Source: Rhynchopus sp. YZ270_cl-10 (taxonomy: Eukaryota; Euglenozoa; Diplonemea; Diplonemida; Diplonemidae). Taken from it: DNA of 64,000 bases. The notes under the pieces were generated by a model that saw nothing but the letters and a program-made list of their open reading frames with translations, was not told the origin of the DNA and made no database searches. Both the position numbers and the translations under genes were made by a program. Below, piece by piece: positions 30,474-42,609 of the stretch (positions within the stretch are counted from its first letter, which is position 1; each line of letters starts with the position of its first letter). The stretch spans positions 1,054,001 to 1,118,000 of the forward strand of contig OZ037891.1 of NCBI GenBank assembly GCA_964035575.1. Direction: 5' to 3'.

Positions 30474-30546
30474 TTTTTTTTTCCAACTTTCATTGTTTTC
30501 ACCCCCTTTTTCATGGAACTGTGTGTTCCCATTCATTCTTTTGTAA

Positions 30547-30587
30547 AGTGACTAAGCAAACCGTGAAGCTTAAAAGTATCTTACAAA
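30547..30587 (+). repeat. B-family hairpin
   Basis: GTGACTAAGCAAACCGTGAA then GCTTAAAAGTATCTTACAAA. Confidence 0.65.
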
Positions 30588-30861
30588 ATATTCTCTCTTT
30601 TTCCCCCGTTTTTTTTTTTTCTCTGGAAAATCACAATAATCACAAAAACCCCCCACCATCCCTTTCTCCACCCACTCTTTATATGAACCCGTGAGTTAAG
30701 AAAAACACGCAGTAAACCATTCTTTATTTTTTAAAACCCCCCCAAATCTTTACCCTCAAATGGTTTTGAATCGTCCGAGTGTATTTTTATGTCTTTTTAA
30801 ATTTTTTGTTCTTTTGTTCTTAATTTTTTTTTCCTGTTCGCAAAAAGCAACACTTTTTCAT

Positions 30862-30900
30862 AAGGTGGTCTAAGCACAATGAGGCAGTCATCTTACAAAA
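30862..30900 (+). repeat. B-family repeat, stem partly lost
   Basis: AAGGTGGTCTAAGCACAATG then AGGCAGTCATCTTACAAAA. The right half of the inner stem is missing. Confidence 0.55.
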
Positions 30901-31411
30901 CTATAATATTTTAAAATATAACAATAATTTACGTCTTTACCCATGGACACACCCCAAAGTCTGCAAAGAAAAAAAGTAAACCGTAGCAAAGAGTACATAT
31001 TTTTTTTTCAAAATTTTCAAGCCCCCTGGACAAAACATAGTATCAGCACACCTCTCATCTCCACATCACCGCATTCCCCTTTTTTTATCATTAATTTTTT
31101 TTGGAAAGACGAACCCACCCGCGAGGACCGTTCCATTTTCAAATACACTTTATGTAAGATCGAAGGATTCTCATAAAATGGATATCATTTTATCTTTTTT
31201 CTCTTTTTCAAAAAAATTTCACAAAAAAAAAAAAAAAAAAAAATCTCAAATCCTTTCGCCTCGAGTGTTCTCGAAAAAAAAGGGTAGAGGGAAGATCTCA
31301 TTCTGGCTTTCAAAAAAACACACACATATTTTTTGGTGTTTTTTTTATCTTCAGTTTTTTTTTTTTAGCGATTTTAGGTTGTTTTTTCTCTCTTCGCTGC
31401 TTTTTTTTTAA

Positions 31412-31513
31412 AGGTGAACTAAGCACACTGAGGGCTTATCTTTACCAACAACAGTTTTTTCTCTCTCTTTTTTTTTTTCAGATGTGTATGCGCGAGGTAT
31501 ATTCATCTTACAG
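31412..31513 (+). repeat. B repeat followed by A repeat
   Basis: B copy 31412-31448 (GGTGAACTAAGCACACTGAG then GGCTTATCTTTACC). A copy 31480-31513 (AGATGTGTATGCGCGAGGTA then TATTCATCTTA). The A copy follows a 30-base pyrimidine tract ending CAG. Confidence 0.65.
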
Positions 31514-31547
31514 CTTTTGTTTTGTTTTTTTTTTCTTTTTTTTTTTT

Positions 31548-31580
31548 CAGTTCCTGCGTCCCAGAGGCGTTTGCACTATC
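31548..31580 (+). repeat. C-family hairpin
   Basis: CAGTTCCTGCGTCCCAGAGG then CGTTTGCACT. It is preceded by more than 20 T. Confidence 0.7.
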
Positions 31581-31962
31581 AGCTTCATTTTTTTTTCTCT
31601 CTCTGTGTGATGCTCCCGTTCACCCTACACCCTACTTCCCTTTTCCGGTTGTCACACAGCACTCTAGAGTCAGCGCTCTGTGAGGAAAAAGGGAGTGGAG
31701 AATAGGGGGTGATACAAAAAAAAAATTGTTTCAAAAAAAAAAAAATATGAGTCTCCACAAAAAAATCTGCATTTTTACTTTCCCCTCGAAGAAAATGCTT
31801 TTGTGACATTGTTTTAAGGTCGAATTATTTTGAAAAAGAAAAATACAAAAAAAGGACGATTTTCGTCTATCTCTCTCAGTACAGTAGCCTTTCGGGACGA
31901 CAATATACAAATGCCTTACTTCTAAGAATCGATAGGGTGTTTTTGTCGACAACAACAACAAC

Positions 31963-32008
31963 AATACCTTCCGTAGTACAACGGCTTTGGCCGACATTAC
32001 AGTACACA
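31963..32008 (+). repeat. E-family head
   Basis: ACCTTCCGTAGTACAACGGC then TTTGGCCGACATTACAGTACA. The tail seems displaced: GTTTTTGTCGACAACAACAA precedes it at about 31937. Confidence 0.6.
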
Positions 32009-32539
32009 AATGGTTTAGGGTAATGTTAAGGAGGTTCTCGGTACTATTGAAAATATCGTATTTTTTTTAAAAAAAATTACATTCCCTTTTGCGACCCCGT
32101 TTCTGTTTGTTTTTCAAAAAAAAAAAATCAACAACCATACACAAAAAAAAATTAAAAATGGCCAGAGTTTGGACTGTAGTGTCCGACCAAAAGAGAGGTG
32201 AGAGGGGGAGTTTCCGTGCACTGTGAGTGTGCCCCACCCCTTTTTCCCAAAATCATTTTCCTTTTTTTTTTTTTTTTTTTTTTTTTAAATGGTTGATGTG
32301 TGTTGTAGAAGAGAACACATTGATCACGTTTTCTCTCCTTTTTTTTTCCATTTAGTCTCCATGTATGTTCATCTAGCGCCATCATACAATACAAAGGGAA
32401 GAAGAGGGTTTGTTTTGCCAAAAGGTGAACCACCTTTTGGCGACTTTTCACCTCTTCTTCTCCTACCTTTTTTTCAAGAAATTGCGAACAAAAAAATGAA
32501 AAAAAAAAAAATACCTTCATTTTTTACCTTTATAACGAA

Positions 32540-32580
32540 TGTGATGACCCTAAGCAGAGGCTTAGGGTCATTTTATAAAC
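32540..32580 (+). repeat. B-family hairpin, perfect inner stem
   Basis: ATGACCCTAAGC and GCTTAGGGTCAT are exact inverted copies around AGAG. This is the cleanest example of the family fold. Confidence 0.8.
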
Positions 32581-32888
32581 CTTTTTTTTTTTTTGCCTCA
32601 AAGGCATCTCAAGGTGACGAAGCGAAGCTGAGTATCATCTTACTATTTTGTTTTTTCTCTCTTTTTTAAGTACGTCCTTCTGACGTGCATTTTTTTTCCA
32701 TCGTTTTTCAAGAGTTTTTTTTGTAAACCACGTAACCCACATACAACCACGTGTTTTGCAAATAAAACCATCAATTTTTTTTAAAAATAAACTTCATTCA
32801 AAAACACCGTTTCGGGGGAAAGGGGAAATGAGGAGCGAACGTGCCGCTCAAAGTCGCTCCAACGAAGCCGACAATTTCTCTTTGGCAC

Positions 32889-33119
<231 letters not shown>

Positions 33120-33422
33120 ACACGCTTTAGCGGAGCAGCTTCGCTGCGTGTTGGGAGATCTTTGATAGAGACTACCGTCCTTTTGATTTGACATGGCACG
33201 CACACTGCTATTTGGCAGAATATTTATTTGATTTTCCTCAGGCTTTGTCCTGGTTGGCCGGGGTCCGTTTATGTTTCAGTCTCTGTTGTTTCGGCTTCCA
33301 CATTCGCCCCCCTCATCGTAGCGCCTATTTCGAGATAAAAGTATCCCCCTTCCCTCCTCTCCGTTTTCATCATTGCTGTTCGCCCTTCGCGGGTCTTTTA
33401 GGTACTCTCTATCTATCTCAGA

Positions 33423-33459
<37 letters not shown>

Positions 33460-33464
33460 AATTT

Positions 33465-33493
33465 TGATGTATGTGCCCGAGGCACGTTCATCT
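33465..33493 (+). repeat. A-family hairpin
   Basis: TGATGTATGTGCCCGAGGCA then CGTTCATCT, with GATG/CATC ends. Confidence 0.65.
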
Positions 33494-33758
33494 GCAAAAA
33501 AAAAAGAAATGTTCTCAACTTACATGACTAACAATACCTAATTTTTTTTGCATAAACATTTCAACATTTCATAGCACTTAAAACCCTATTTGTTTTTTTT
33601 TCTCTTCTATCCTTCGTTGAAGCGCTTCGTGTTTTTGTGTGTAAATACCTGCGACGTGTTGACAATGGTACCCTGTGGCCCAAACAACACGCGCGCTAGC
33701 ACTAAAAACTCCACATGGACCTATACGAACGTGACAAAAACGTAGGATAGTTGTTCTA

Positions 33759-34361
33759 CTGTAAAATCGTTTAATTTGTCACTTACGATAATGTGACAGA
33801 ATGACAAAAATGGTGACAAAATGACATATTATATAAGTGACACATTTTTATGATGATTTAATTATGTTTTGGGACCACATATGGGGAGGCTGTAGTGGGA
33901 AGGGTGGTCAGGTGTGAGAAGACGCTGTAGACGGTTGAAAGGGGGCTGTGCGGAGCACAGGAGACAACGCTTTCTCTACTGGCTGACATCGAGACGAACA
34001 CAGAACAGAAAAGTACTTTTTGTTGTGTCGACAATCGCCGAGTAATCCCACCAGGTGGGAGAATTCGGGTTTGTATTCCAAGTTGGCCGAAGCCTTTACT
34101 ACGGAAGGTATAGACGGAGGTATAGAGAGACTGCCCTCATTTCAAAAGTGGGAAGGTGAGGTGGAAACATTTTTTAAACTTTTTTTGTACTCAGGGAGCG
34201 AAAAGCATCGCGTACTTTAAAAAGTAGACACAAAAATAACCATAAACATAAATTAAATCATCATTTAATGTGACACATATTATTAGGGTGTGACAAAGTT
34301 TATTTATGACTGATATTTCAAATCAGTTAATTAAATTGTGACAAATTAAACGATTTTACAG
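33759..34361. mobile_element. 603-bp TA-flanked mariner-like element
   Basis: Ends CTGTAAAATCGTTTAATTTG.. and ..CAAATTAAACGATTTTACAG are perfect inverted copies of 24 bp, with TA directly outside both. Inverted similarity continues inward for about 100 bp on each side (AAGTGACACAT, ATGATGATTTAATTATG and their reverses). No transposase frame is present. The centre carries a reversed E repeat (34021-34117), which gives an order of insertion. Confidence 0.85.
34021..34117 (-). repeat. E-family repeat, reversed, inside the mariner-like element
   Basis: On the minus strand it reads ACCTTCCGTAGTAAAGGCTT.., CTCCCACCTGGTGGGATTAC.. and ..GGCGATTGTCGACACAACA, nearly the same as 39411-39511. Confidence 0.8.
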
Positions 34362-35081
34362 TATTTTAGAAAGATTCTTTTTGTTCTCTCGTCAACTTTC
34401 GCAAATATTTCTTTTGTGAAAATATGACAAAACGTAACCACAAAATATGCTCTCTTTTCACGCGTTTATTTAAATTTTTATTTTTCTCACACCGCCGTTT
34501 GACAGAGGTCTCGGCTACGGATGTATTGGTATTTTATTTTTTTATTTTTATGTTTTTTTTTGATTGTTACAAAAGAATATGTACAACACGATCAATGCCC
34601 CCTTATTATTTTTTTTGCATTGATAACACACGCTCCGAGGGGATTTTCACGGTTCTTTTAAGTTTTGTTGTATCGTCGATTCGACGCAACAGAACCTTGG
34701 AAGAGGAGAACTTCACCTCGCAATTATTTAATATGTGAGAGAAAATATTTGCCTTTGAGACCAGACTTGGTATCATCTTACCAACCCTTTTCTCATCGTT
34801 TTATGTAAGCTTCATAAGTATTAAGCTTACATGCATCCAAAGTTGTAACATTATTTGTTACAACCTGAGATGATCTTCGGGGAATTTTGTGTATCTTCCT
34901 TTTCTATTACAGCAAAACAGGATCTTCAAAAAAAACCCTCATTTATTTTGCTTTTTTTTTCCCCTAATATTTTTGGTCTGTTTCTAATATTTTTCATAAA
35001 AAATAATCAAATTTCACAATTCTTAAAATAAGAAAAAGGGAATTATGACAAGGGTAGGATGGGCCTGACCAGGGTTTCTTT

Positions 35082-35113
35082 AGATGAGTGTGCACGAGAG
35101 GCACATGCATCTT
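35082..35113 (+). repeat. A-family hairpin
   Basis: AGATGAGTGTGC, loop ACGAGAG, GCACATGCATCT, with a near-perfect fold. It follows GTTTCTTT-AG. Confidence 0.8.
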
Positions 35114-35268
35114 CCAAGTTATCTTTCTTTCTTTTTTTTTTTTTTTTTTTTTTTTTTTGTCTCAATCTCTTGCCACAATATTTTGAGGGATGAGCTACTT
35201 TTTTTTTTCTTTTTCTTTTCATGCGCACGTGTTCTGTAGCATTTATTCCCCGCCCTTTTTTTTTACAA

Positions 35269-35307
35269 GGTGATTAAGCGTGAGAGGCTTAGGTTCATCT
35301 TATAAAC
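35269..35307 (+). repeat. B-family hairpin
   Basis: GGTGATTAAGCGTGAGAGGC then TTAGGTTCATCTTATAAAC. Confidence 0.7.
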
Positions 35308-35593
35308 TTTTTCTTTACTGGTGCTTTCGGAAGTCCGTCAACGACCTGTCGGCTACCTGTCAATATCGACCCCTCCCGGAGCACCATTTACCCCCCTTTT
35401 TTTGATACGAATGCGCCCTGAGGCGTTTTCACCATCAACTTTCTAGGGCGGATATACTATTATTGGTACAGAACTTTCTTTTTTTGCCACCAATTTGTGA
35501 CCAATGCAATGAAAGAAAACAATAAAAGAAATGGAAAACCACATTTAAATCCACCGTTCTCTCTCAAATACACCCATTTTTTTTTTCTTTTTT

Positions 35594-35617
35594 AAGATGC
35601 ACGAGAGGCACATTCCA
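35594..35617 (+). repeat. A-family repeat, shortened
   Basis: AAGATGCACGAGAGGCACAT then TCC. The TGTGTG part of the left arm is missing. Confidence 0.6.
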
Positions 35618-36038
35618 GTTTTTCTTTTTTGTTACATTTTTTTTTAATTGACTCCAATAGTCGGGAATGGTGCTGCACATAACATTATCACTGTGAAGTG
35701 CCACCCGTTTATTAGCTTTGGTCCGTTCTTCTTTTTCTCTCTTTTTTTTTCTTCTTTCGTGTCCCTTCTCCCCAGTTCGGTTTTCTTTTTCTCTAAAAAA
35801 GTGTTGCTCCAATGATTCCTATGCAAAAAAAACGTATACATAACGAAGCTTAAGTTCATCTTGCACACTTTTATTTTTTAAACCCCCTCCCCCTTTGTTT
35901 TCTTTTCATGGTTGTGCTAATGTAGTAGGTAGTTTGTCCAGGGGCGTTTTTCAAAAGCATTAATTGGTGACACATGTACTCATATCGTAATTTTCTTCTC
36001 CCCCCCTTTTCCCCTTCCCCCCTTTTAACTTCTTCAAG

Positions 36039-36068
36039 AGATGTACATGCACGAGGCATGGTTATCTT
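36039..36068 (+). repeat. A-family hairpin
   Basis: AGATGTACATGCACGAGGCA then TGGTTATCTT. Inner ATGC/GCAT pairs. Confidence 0.65.
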
Positions 36069-36720
36069 GCAATGTTTCTGTTTTTTTTTTTGTTGTTGTT
36101 GTTTTTTTTTTTGTACTGTACTTCGTCTTCGCAAAGAGAACTTCGCTACACCCCTTTTGTTTGCTCCTACTCTGTCTTTAAACCGGTCTTGTCTAAGCGT
36201 TTTTTTTTTCCCTCCCTCCCCCCCGAAATTGAATCATTACTATCAAATCATGATACCAAGGGAGGGGAGGGGGGGAAACAGAGTATCAAATGTAGTGATA
36301 GAGGAAAAAATTTTAAAACAGAAGAAGAAGAAGAAGGATTCATTTTTGAAATAAAAACACTCATTTTTGTCGATTTTTTTTGACCTTTTGAGGGTCAAAC
36401 ACTCCCCCCTTTGATATCATATTTTGATATCATCTGTTTAAAGAATTGGCGAAACCCCGCGGGCTAATATGGAGGACAAACGTTTTTGTTTTTGTTGTTT
36501 TTAGTTGTTTTTAGTTGCTACTTCCAGTAGAGGGAGGTGTCTTACACCCTTCTACTGGCGAGGCATCAATCAAGTTAATCTTTTTGTTTTTTTTTAATCT
36601 GTAAACTTAAAAGTTTTTTTGTTTTTCCAAAAGTCTGATATATTTGTTGTTTTCGTCACCCGGTGCTGGCATCGTACGTCAGTTGAAGGTGCATTATTCG
36701 GTATGTTTTCCCCCCATAAC

Positions 36721-36835
36721 CACCTGATTTTTACCCCGCGTACAGGCGCGTATAGCGCGTAAAGGCTGGGAAAAATGGGTGAGGTTTGGCCTATACGGGC
36801 CTTTACGCGCCTATACGCGGGGTAAAAATCAGGTG
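36721..36835. mobile_element. 115-bp fold-back miniature element
   Basis: CACCTGATTTTTACCCCGCG and its inverse CGCGGGGTAAAAATCAGGTG are exact. The inner parts repeat GCGCGTA, CGCGTAAAGGC and GCCTTTACGCGC. The loop is about 30 bp. No other copy is seen in the window. Confidence 0.75.
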
Positions 36836-37604
36836 TCATAATCATTCGTCGAAGCGTTGACAAATGAATTGCAGAAGTTTTCTTTCAACATACACCCTCT
36901 TTTTTTTGTACAAACAACCCATTTTTTTCTCTTGTACATCAAGCTGAACGGAGATCTTTCTTGTTAGCTTTTTTTGTCAAGACCTTTTTACTGGGACTGT
37001 TTATGCTATAAAAAAAAAAATCCCCTCACATTTTTTGTATGCTGACCCAGAAGAATAAGCAAAACGTTCAGTAACAGGGTGCACTTAAGTTCCCTTACTT
37101 TTTGTTCAAAAAACTCATACATAGTCTGTTATTATAAATGTATGCTAATGTAGTTTTAAACCAACGATCGTATTTTTGTCACAAAAAAAAAAACAACAAA
37201 AATAACATCATTGCTGGTAATGGGAGCCAAAGAAACAAAAAAATAATTTCCAGAAATAAAGAGAACGACAATTTTTTTTTTCCCGAACATTAAAATTACA
37301 TTCGTACAAAAAGAACGCAATTTCCCTTTCCCTTTTCCCCCTTCTCTTCTCACCTCAAATGGTAACAAACGTTGTGGCGAACAAGATCTGACTTTCAAAC
37401 CAGCCAAAAAGGATATCCGCACACTCACCTAGTAAGTACAGTGAAGGTTGCATGCATCTTACGATATTTTTTTTGTGGGTGGGGGGTGTCCTTGGTGATT
37501 GTCGGGCAACCACAGAAGATTCGTCTAAAGTTAGTTTGTGAAGACTGTCTGGTTAGGCAGCTGCACAAAACTTAACAGAGTAATCAAACATACATAGACT
37601 GGTG

Positions 37605-37697
37605 TAGTATAGTGGAGCTCATCTTCGGGTGTCTGCAAAAAAAAATATGCAAAACCCCTTTCAATAAGTCTGCACTAATACAACCATGTTTTCAAAA
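37605..37697 (+). repeat. G-family repeat with internal insertion
   Basis: AGTATAGTGGAGCTCATCTT then CGGGTGTCTGC; after about 30 foreign A/C/T-rich bases the unit resumes with CTGCACTAATACAACC and GTTTTCAAAA. Confidence 0.7.
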
Positions 37698-38495
37698 ATA
37701 AATAAATAACGAAAAAGAAGAAAAATACCCTAAAAGTCCCTCAAAAAAAAAGCACTCTTTATTCTGTCTCTGTGCTGCATATTATAAGCGCTGAGTGGGG
37801 ATAATTTTTTTCTTAATTCTTTTGAAAAAAAAAGCCTCACTCAGATACCCCCCTCGAACTAATATTAATAGCAACTCAAGAGGCAAGTATTGTCACCCGA
37901 AAGGTTTCTTTTTGTTGTTTTTTCTACACAAAAAAAAAATGTTGTCCTGTGTATCTTTTGCGGGTGTGTGTACACATATATTATGTTACACTCACCAAAA
38001 GTCAGTTTTTTTCTTTCTCCTTCATCACAGACGCACCTTACAAGTGGAGATATACGCACCCCTCTTCAATTACACCAAACACTCAACCACTATTTTGTAT
38101 TCACAAACGAGAAGAGGGTGTCATCTGTAACGTAGAAAACACAAAGACACACAAAACTAACGCACAACAATTCTAGATTTTTTTTTGAACGCAAAGTTGG
38201 GGAACAAGAGGCTGTTTTTTTATTCTGGCCCCACGTTTTTTTGTACGATTTTGGCCAAAAAAAAATGTGCTGTATCTCTGTATGGACGGTGGAAGCTTGG
38301 AAGGTGGGCGAGTCAAAGAATTCACTTTTCAAGCTTTCTTTTAACGTTTTTTATCGTAAATAAATGCCATATGTCGCAAAGCGTCGTTCTTTCCCCTACA
38401 CCGGTTCAACCCAAGAAGGTTTTTATAGATCACATCGACATCACAACCGTCCTGTCAGTCTCTCTCTTTATCTCTCTCAGGGATGGAAGAAAACC

Positions 38496-38609
38496 TATAG
38501 TGAAGCTCATCCTCGGGTGTCTTACACTAAGTGAAGTATTCAAAATGACAACAAAAAATATAGTGGAACACACTCTAGGGTGGCTACACTAATACAACCA
38601 AGTTTCCAA
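38496..38609 (+). repeat. Two adjacent G-family repeats
   Basis: Copy 1 (38496-38545) is of the CTCATCCTCGGGTGT subtype. Copy 2 (38560-38609) is of the ACACACTCTAGGGTGG subtype. The pair shows that two sequence subtypes coexist; copy 2 matches 46576 and the reversed 30426. Confidence 0.8.
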
Positions 38610-38699
38610 AAAAGAGAAAAAAAAAATACACAACACACGCATACAATTGCCATGTTAGCTCGTTTTTCACACACACACAGCACATAACCCCGCATTTTT

Positions 38700-38727
38700 A
38701 AGATGTTATGCACAGCATATTAATCTT
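38700..38727 (+). repeat. A-family hairpin, minimal
   Basis: AAGATGTTATGC, loop ACA, GCATATTAATCTT. It pairs despite losing the usual GTGTGC core, so stem pairing is kept with changed sequence. Confidence 0.7.
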
Positions 38728-38747
38728 GCAACTTTTTTTTTTTGTAA

Positions 38748-38790
38748 GGTGATCCATGCACCACGAGTCTCAGGTTCATCTTCACAACCT
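38748..38790 (+). repeat. B-family repeat, diverged
   Basis: AAGGTGATCCATGCACCACG then AGTCTCAGGTTCATCTTC. Confidence 0.5.
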
Positions 38791-39094
38791 TTTGTGAATC
38801 ATTTTTTATTTTTTTTGCTCACCGACCCCCTTTGTCACAACCAATTCTGTTTCCAGGTTCCACACCCCTCCACAAGACCCCTTTTAATACGCTTTTTTAA
38901 AAAAATATTCAAAAAAAAAAAAAACGTTTTGGCGTGTACGAGTTGTCAGAAGACAACTTCGGATGCTAGTATTTTTGCCCTATTTTCCCCATCCATTATT
39001 TAGAATATGGGGAAATCCACCTTTTTTTTCTTCTTTTTTTGTGCGCCGACTCTCGGGTTTAAGGCACACAACTTCATTAATTTTATTTTTCAAG

Positions 39095-39127
39095 AGGTGA
39101 CTAAGCGCTGCTTAGTCCCATCTTACC
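39095..39127 (+). repeat. B-family hairpin, short loop
   Basis: GGTGACTAAGC and GCTTAGTCCC meet directly with no CAGAG loop, then ATCTTACC. Confidence 0.7.
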
Positions 39128-39410
39128 AAAAACCTTCTGTGTGTTCAGTGGCACCGTGTCAATTTTACTGTACATTATTTCTGTTTACCACTTCTCTTTT
39201 GTGGATTTAGACGTTTTTATTTTGATTTTTTATACCTTTTTTTTTTTTGCTATTCTTCCTTTATTACCAGTTCATTTATTCATTCTGAATAATGAACTTT
39301 GCTTCGTGTTTTTTTTAACGCATTGCTAATACAATGCATTTTGTTAATTTCTACGTCTGACTAAAAAATTCCACGACGAAAAAATTGCGCAAATACAGAA
39401 AATAAAAAAA

Positions 39411-39511
39411 TAGACCTTCCGTAGTACAAAGGCTTCGGCCCCAACATTTGAGTACAGACCCGAATTCTCTCCCACCCTGGTGGGTTTACTCGGCGATTGT
39501 TGACACAACAA
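39411..39511 (+). repeat. E-family repeat, full copy
   Basis: ACCTTCCGTAGTACAAAGGC.., CCCACCCTGGTGGGTTTAC, GGCGATTGTTGACACAACA. It contains a CCCACC/GGTGGG hairpin. It is the best reference for the family (others 10840, 26413, 31963, 34021 reversed). Confidence 0.8.
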
Positions 39512-40831
39512 AAAAAAAAAAAGTGCTCCGTATAAGTGGTACTGCTGATATTGCTCTTTACTGTCGTTATGTGTGTTGTGTACGAGCCTACACTGAGTTT
39601 CTCCTGTACAGTACCCTGCATCGGTCAGGTTAAAACCGAATATTCATGCGATGTATAAACCCCCCTGTTATCCATTGTGCTCTCAAAGCACTCTTTCGAG
39701 TTTATTTTTAACGTTTTTTTTTAAAGGCCTTTTCGGGTGTTTGTATGTGTGTTTTTGTTGTGTTGTGCACGCCCCCTTTTTTTTTGATTTTGTGTGAGTT
39801 CAACGGTTGGTTTCACCTGAAGGTTCTGGTGTGTCTTTTGAGTTAAACGAAGAAATCTGGGTTGTATTGATGTTGTGTTGATGTGCCCGAATTTTATTTG
39901 CAAAAGACATATTAGAATGTGGTGAAGTTCTGAACGATACAAATGTTAGAGAGAAAAAAAAATGGGGTGAACAAAAGAGAAGGGAAGACTTCTTTCTTTT
40001 CATTGTACACATTATGGTCTTCGCACAGCATTTCGAGAGAGGGGGAGGAAAAAAATATTGTCTGCTCGCATACTTGGTAATTCAAGTTATCATTTCTTTC
40101 TTTTCTCTCTTTTTTAAAAAAATTTTCACGTCATTTTGGTGGAATCAATCTCAGAGCCTCCTGGTCGAAGCACTGTCGTATTCTCTTCGCCATTAACTCT
40201 TTCTGTCTGTCTTTTTCTTCTTTTTTTTCTTTAAATTTGACTTCCCTTCTTTGTCAGCCCCAAACAAAAACGAGGGTAAGAAGAGGGCGTCAAACAAAAC
40301 TCTTTCCGACCAAAAAAAAAAAAACAAGAACAAAAAAAATCCCCCTGACAAATTCGTAACTTTGTGTACTTCTTTTTCTCCATTCGTACCCATCCCCGCT
40401 CCTTTCCACAGTTTGCATTATGTAATTTTTTTATGTATTTTATGTTACCAAACCGATATGAGGGACCTGCACATTTTATTGTGTAGTTAAACCACTTGTT
40501 GACCAAATACCTGAAACCAAGTATTCTCACCCTTTTTTTTCCCTTCTTTTTTTTTTTTTCTCAGTATTTTAAAATCTTTTGTCTTATAGTATAAGAGTCT
40601 CAGAACATATTACGCAAAATATCTCAGAAAAATTTTACAAGAATTTTTTTTTCTCTTGTTTATAAGGGCCAGGTAACTTACCGAAACCCAAAAAAAAAAA
40701 CTTGTTCATTTTATTAGTGCTGTTCTGGCGGCCAGACCTTTATTCATCTTTTTTAAAGGTGGCGTGATGTCCACGTCGTTTCACCGACTCTTTTTCTATT
40801 TCTTTTTCTTTTCCCCCGCCTTTTTTTAAAA

Positions 40832-40872
40832 AGGTGAACTAAGCACTCCGAGGCTTAGAATCATCTTACAAA
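40832..40872 (+). repeat. B-family hairpin
   Basis: GGTGAACTAAGCACTCCGAG then GCTTAGAATCATCTTACAAA. Confidence 0.75.
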
Positions 40873-41059
40873 ACGTGTCTATCTCTTATTTTTTTATCTT
40901 AGGGGTTCTTTCAGTTGTCTTACTGCAATCCAATCGAACATTTAAGATAAAAACGAACAGTTGGTAGAGCTAAGATGATTTTTCTCTCTGTCTATGCGTT
41001 TTGTTGTCTTCTTTTTAGACGAATGTCCCGTGAGGTACATACACCCCCCCTTTTTTTTC

Positions 41060-41100
41060 AGTGCCTCTGTCCGCCGATGAACGGCAAGGCGTTTGCACTT
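41060..41100 (+). repeat. C-family hairpin, long form
   Basis: AGTGCCTCTGTCCGCCGATG then AACGGCAAGGCGTTTGCACT. GCCG/CGGC pairs around ATGAA. It is preceded by poly-T-C-AG. Confidence 0.8.
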
Positions 41101-42337
41101 TTTCAACTTCCCTTTTTTTCAAAAAAAAAAACTCTCTTTTATCATGTTCTTATATCACTATTTTTCTCTTTGGGATTTGGGGATGTTTTACTCCAAAGGC
41201 CCTCACCACTTATTCCCCCTCCCGTCTCCCCCCCTGGAACTCAGAATTGGTGTTTTCCCCATACACACATACCCCATCGAACCTCTGGTATCGATACCCT
41301 TATTATAAATTTATTATCTGGTAGGAGGAGTTTAACTCAGTTAGACCAGGCGTTTTTTGTTTTTGTTTTTTGTTTTTCTTTGGGTACATTTAGTGCACCC
41401 CAGTATACCTTCTATTCAGTAGAATAGTTAGTATATGAAACAAGTTTTTTTTTCCCTGTTTTTTTTTTTGAGGATGAGTGTGGCACACAGTGTGCATTTA
41501 GCACTCAAGTTTTTTTTTGTTATTTATGGGAACATTTTTTATTGATCCCTATACGTCTGCTATCAATTTATTGATTGCCTATGTTGAAATACTTGTTATT
41601 GTCCCCTTGATAGTCCACAACCAAACATTTTTTTCGGACTCTAAAAAAACCCCCCTTTTGGCATTCCACATTTTAAGTTTTTTTCTTTTGAAGAGAAAAG
41701 GAAAAATCATACCCCCTTAGGTTTTATCTACCGAAAAAAAATAAAATTCTCTTTTTTTGTACTTCCTCTTCCCTCTTCCCACCCTCCATTCCCCGTGATT
41801 ATTGTGACTCAGAGACTTTCCCCCCAGATGATTTAGATAACCCCCATCAAAAAACTTGGGGGGGATGGGAAAAAAAAACAGTTAAACCAACCGTAAACGG
41901 TTTATGGTGATAGACAGTCAGTTATGACAGCTATCCTAAACCAACAGAGTATTTTTTATTTTTATTTTTATTTTTTGACAAAACGAACATAAATTCGCAG
42001 GTCTGGTACTTTTTTTTAGTCCTTTCAAACCTTTTTAACCTTTCACCACTCACACACCCCACTAAAACCCCCCACCTTTTTTCAAGAGGTACTGTGCACC
42101 GTTAATCGTCTCCCCCCCTTTTTCCCTGCATCAACGTAGCACATTTTGTTCCCCCCCTTTTTTTTTCTCACATCAATCCTTCCCCCACCACTATCTCCCA
42201 ACACAAAGCAAAGTAAGGATAGCACACAGCAAAAGTCGCAAAAAAAAAAAAAAAAAAAAAAAAAAAACCATTCAAAAACCCCCTCATACATTTCCTGAAT
42301 GGTAATACGCGGTTTCCAATCCCACTGCAGAAATTCG

Positions 42338-42369
<32 letters not shown>

Positions 42370-42486
42370 CGCTTCTCATTTTATCTATTACTCAAATACC
42401 CCCCATATCCCCCTAATACATTTCGTGACAGAAAAACCAAGATTCAAAAAAAAATAATAATATAAATAGCAGATTGTACTTTGCCC

Positions 42487-42609
42487 TGGTGGTCATTTGT
42501 GATAATTGCTCATCAAACATAATACACCACACTACATAGCAATACAACTGTATTGTGTTTTGTGATGTGCATTATGTATTGATGAGCAATTATCACAATA
42601 TGACCACCA
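42487..42609. mobile_element. 123-bp fold-back miniature element
   Basis: TGGTGGTCATTTGTGATAAT.. and ..ATTATCACAATATGACCACCA are inverted copies with one mismatch. GCTCATCAA/TTGATGAGC continues the stem inward. Confidence 0.75.

Larger units (their letters stand above)
34364..42486. other. Gene-poor stretch rich in hairpin repeats
   Basis: No gene seen. It contains small hairpins (34804-34830 ATGTAAGCTT/AAGCTTACAT; 34839-34864 GTTGTAAC/GTTACAAC; about 36527-36560 CCAGTAGA/TCTACTGG), A repeats (35082, 35594, 36039, 38700), B repeats (35269, 35840 weak, 38748, 39095, 40832), an N unit (about 35325-35388), C repeats (35408 weak, 41060), a 115-bp fold-back (36721-36835), G repeats (37605, 38496, 38560), E (39411-39511), an O unit (about 41535-41592, ATTGATCCCTATACG; also near 14333) and an L unit (about 41908-41955). 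Confidence 0.6.
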
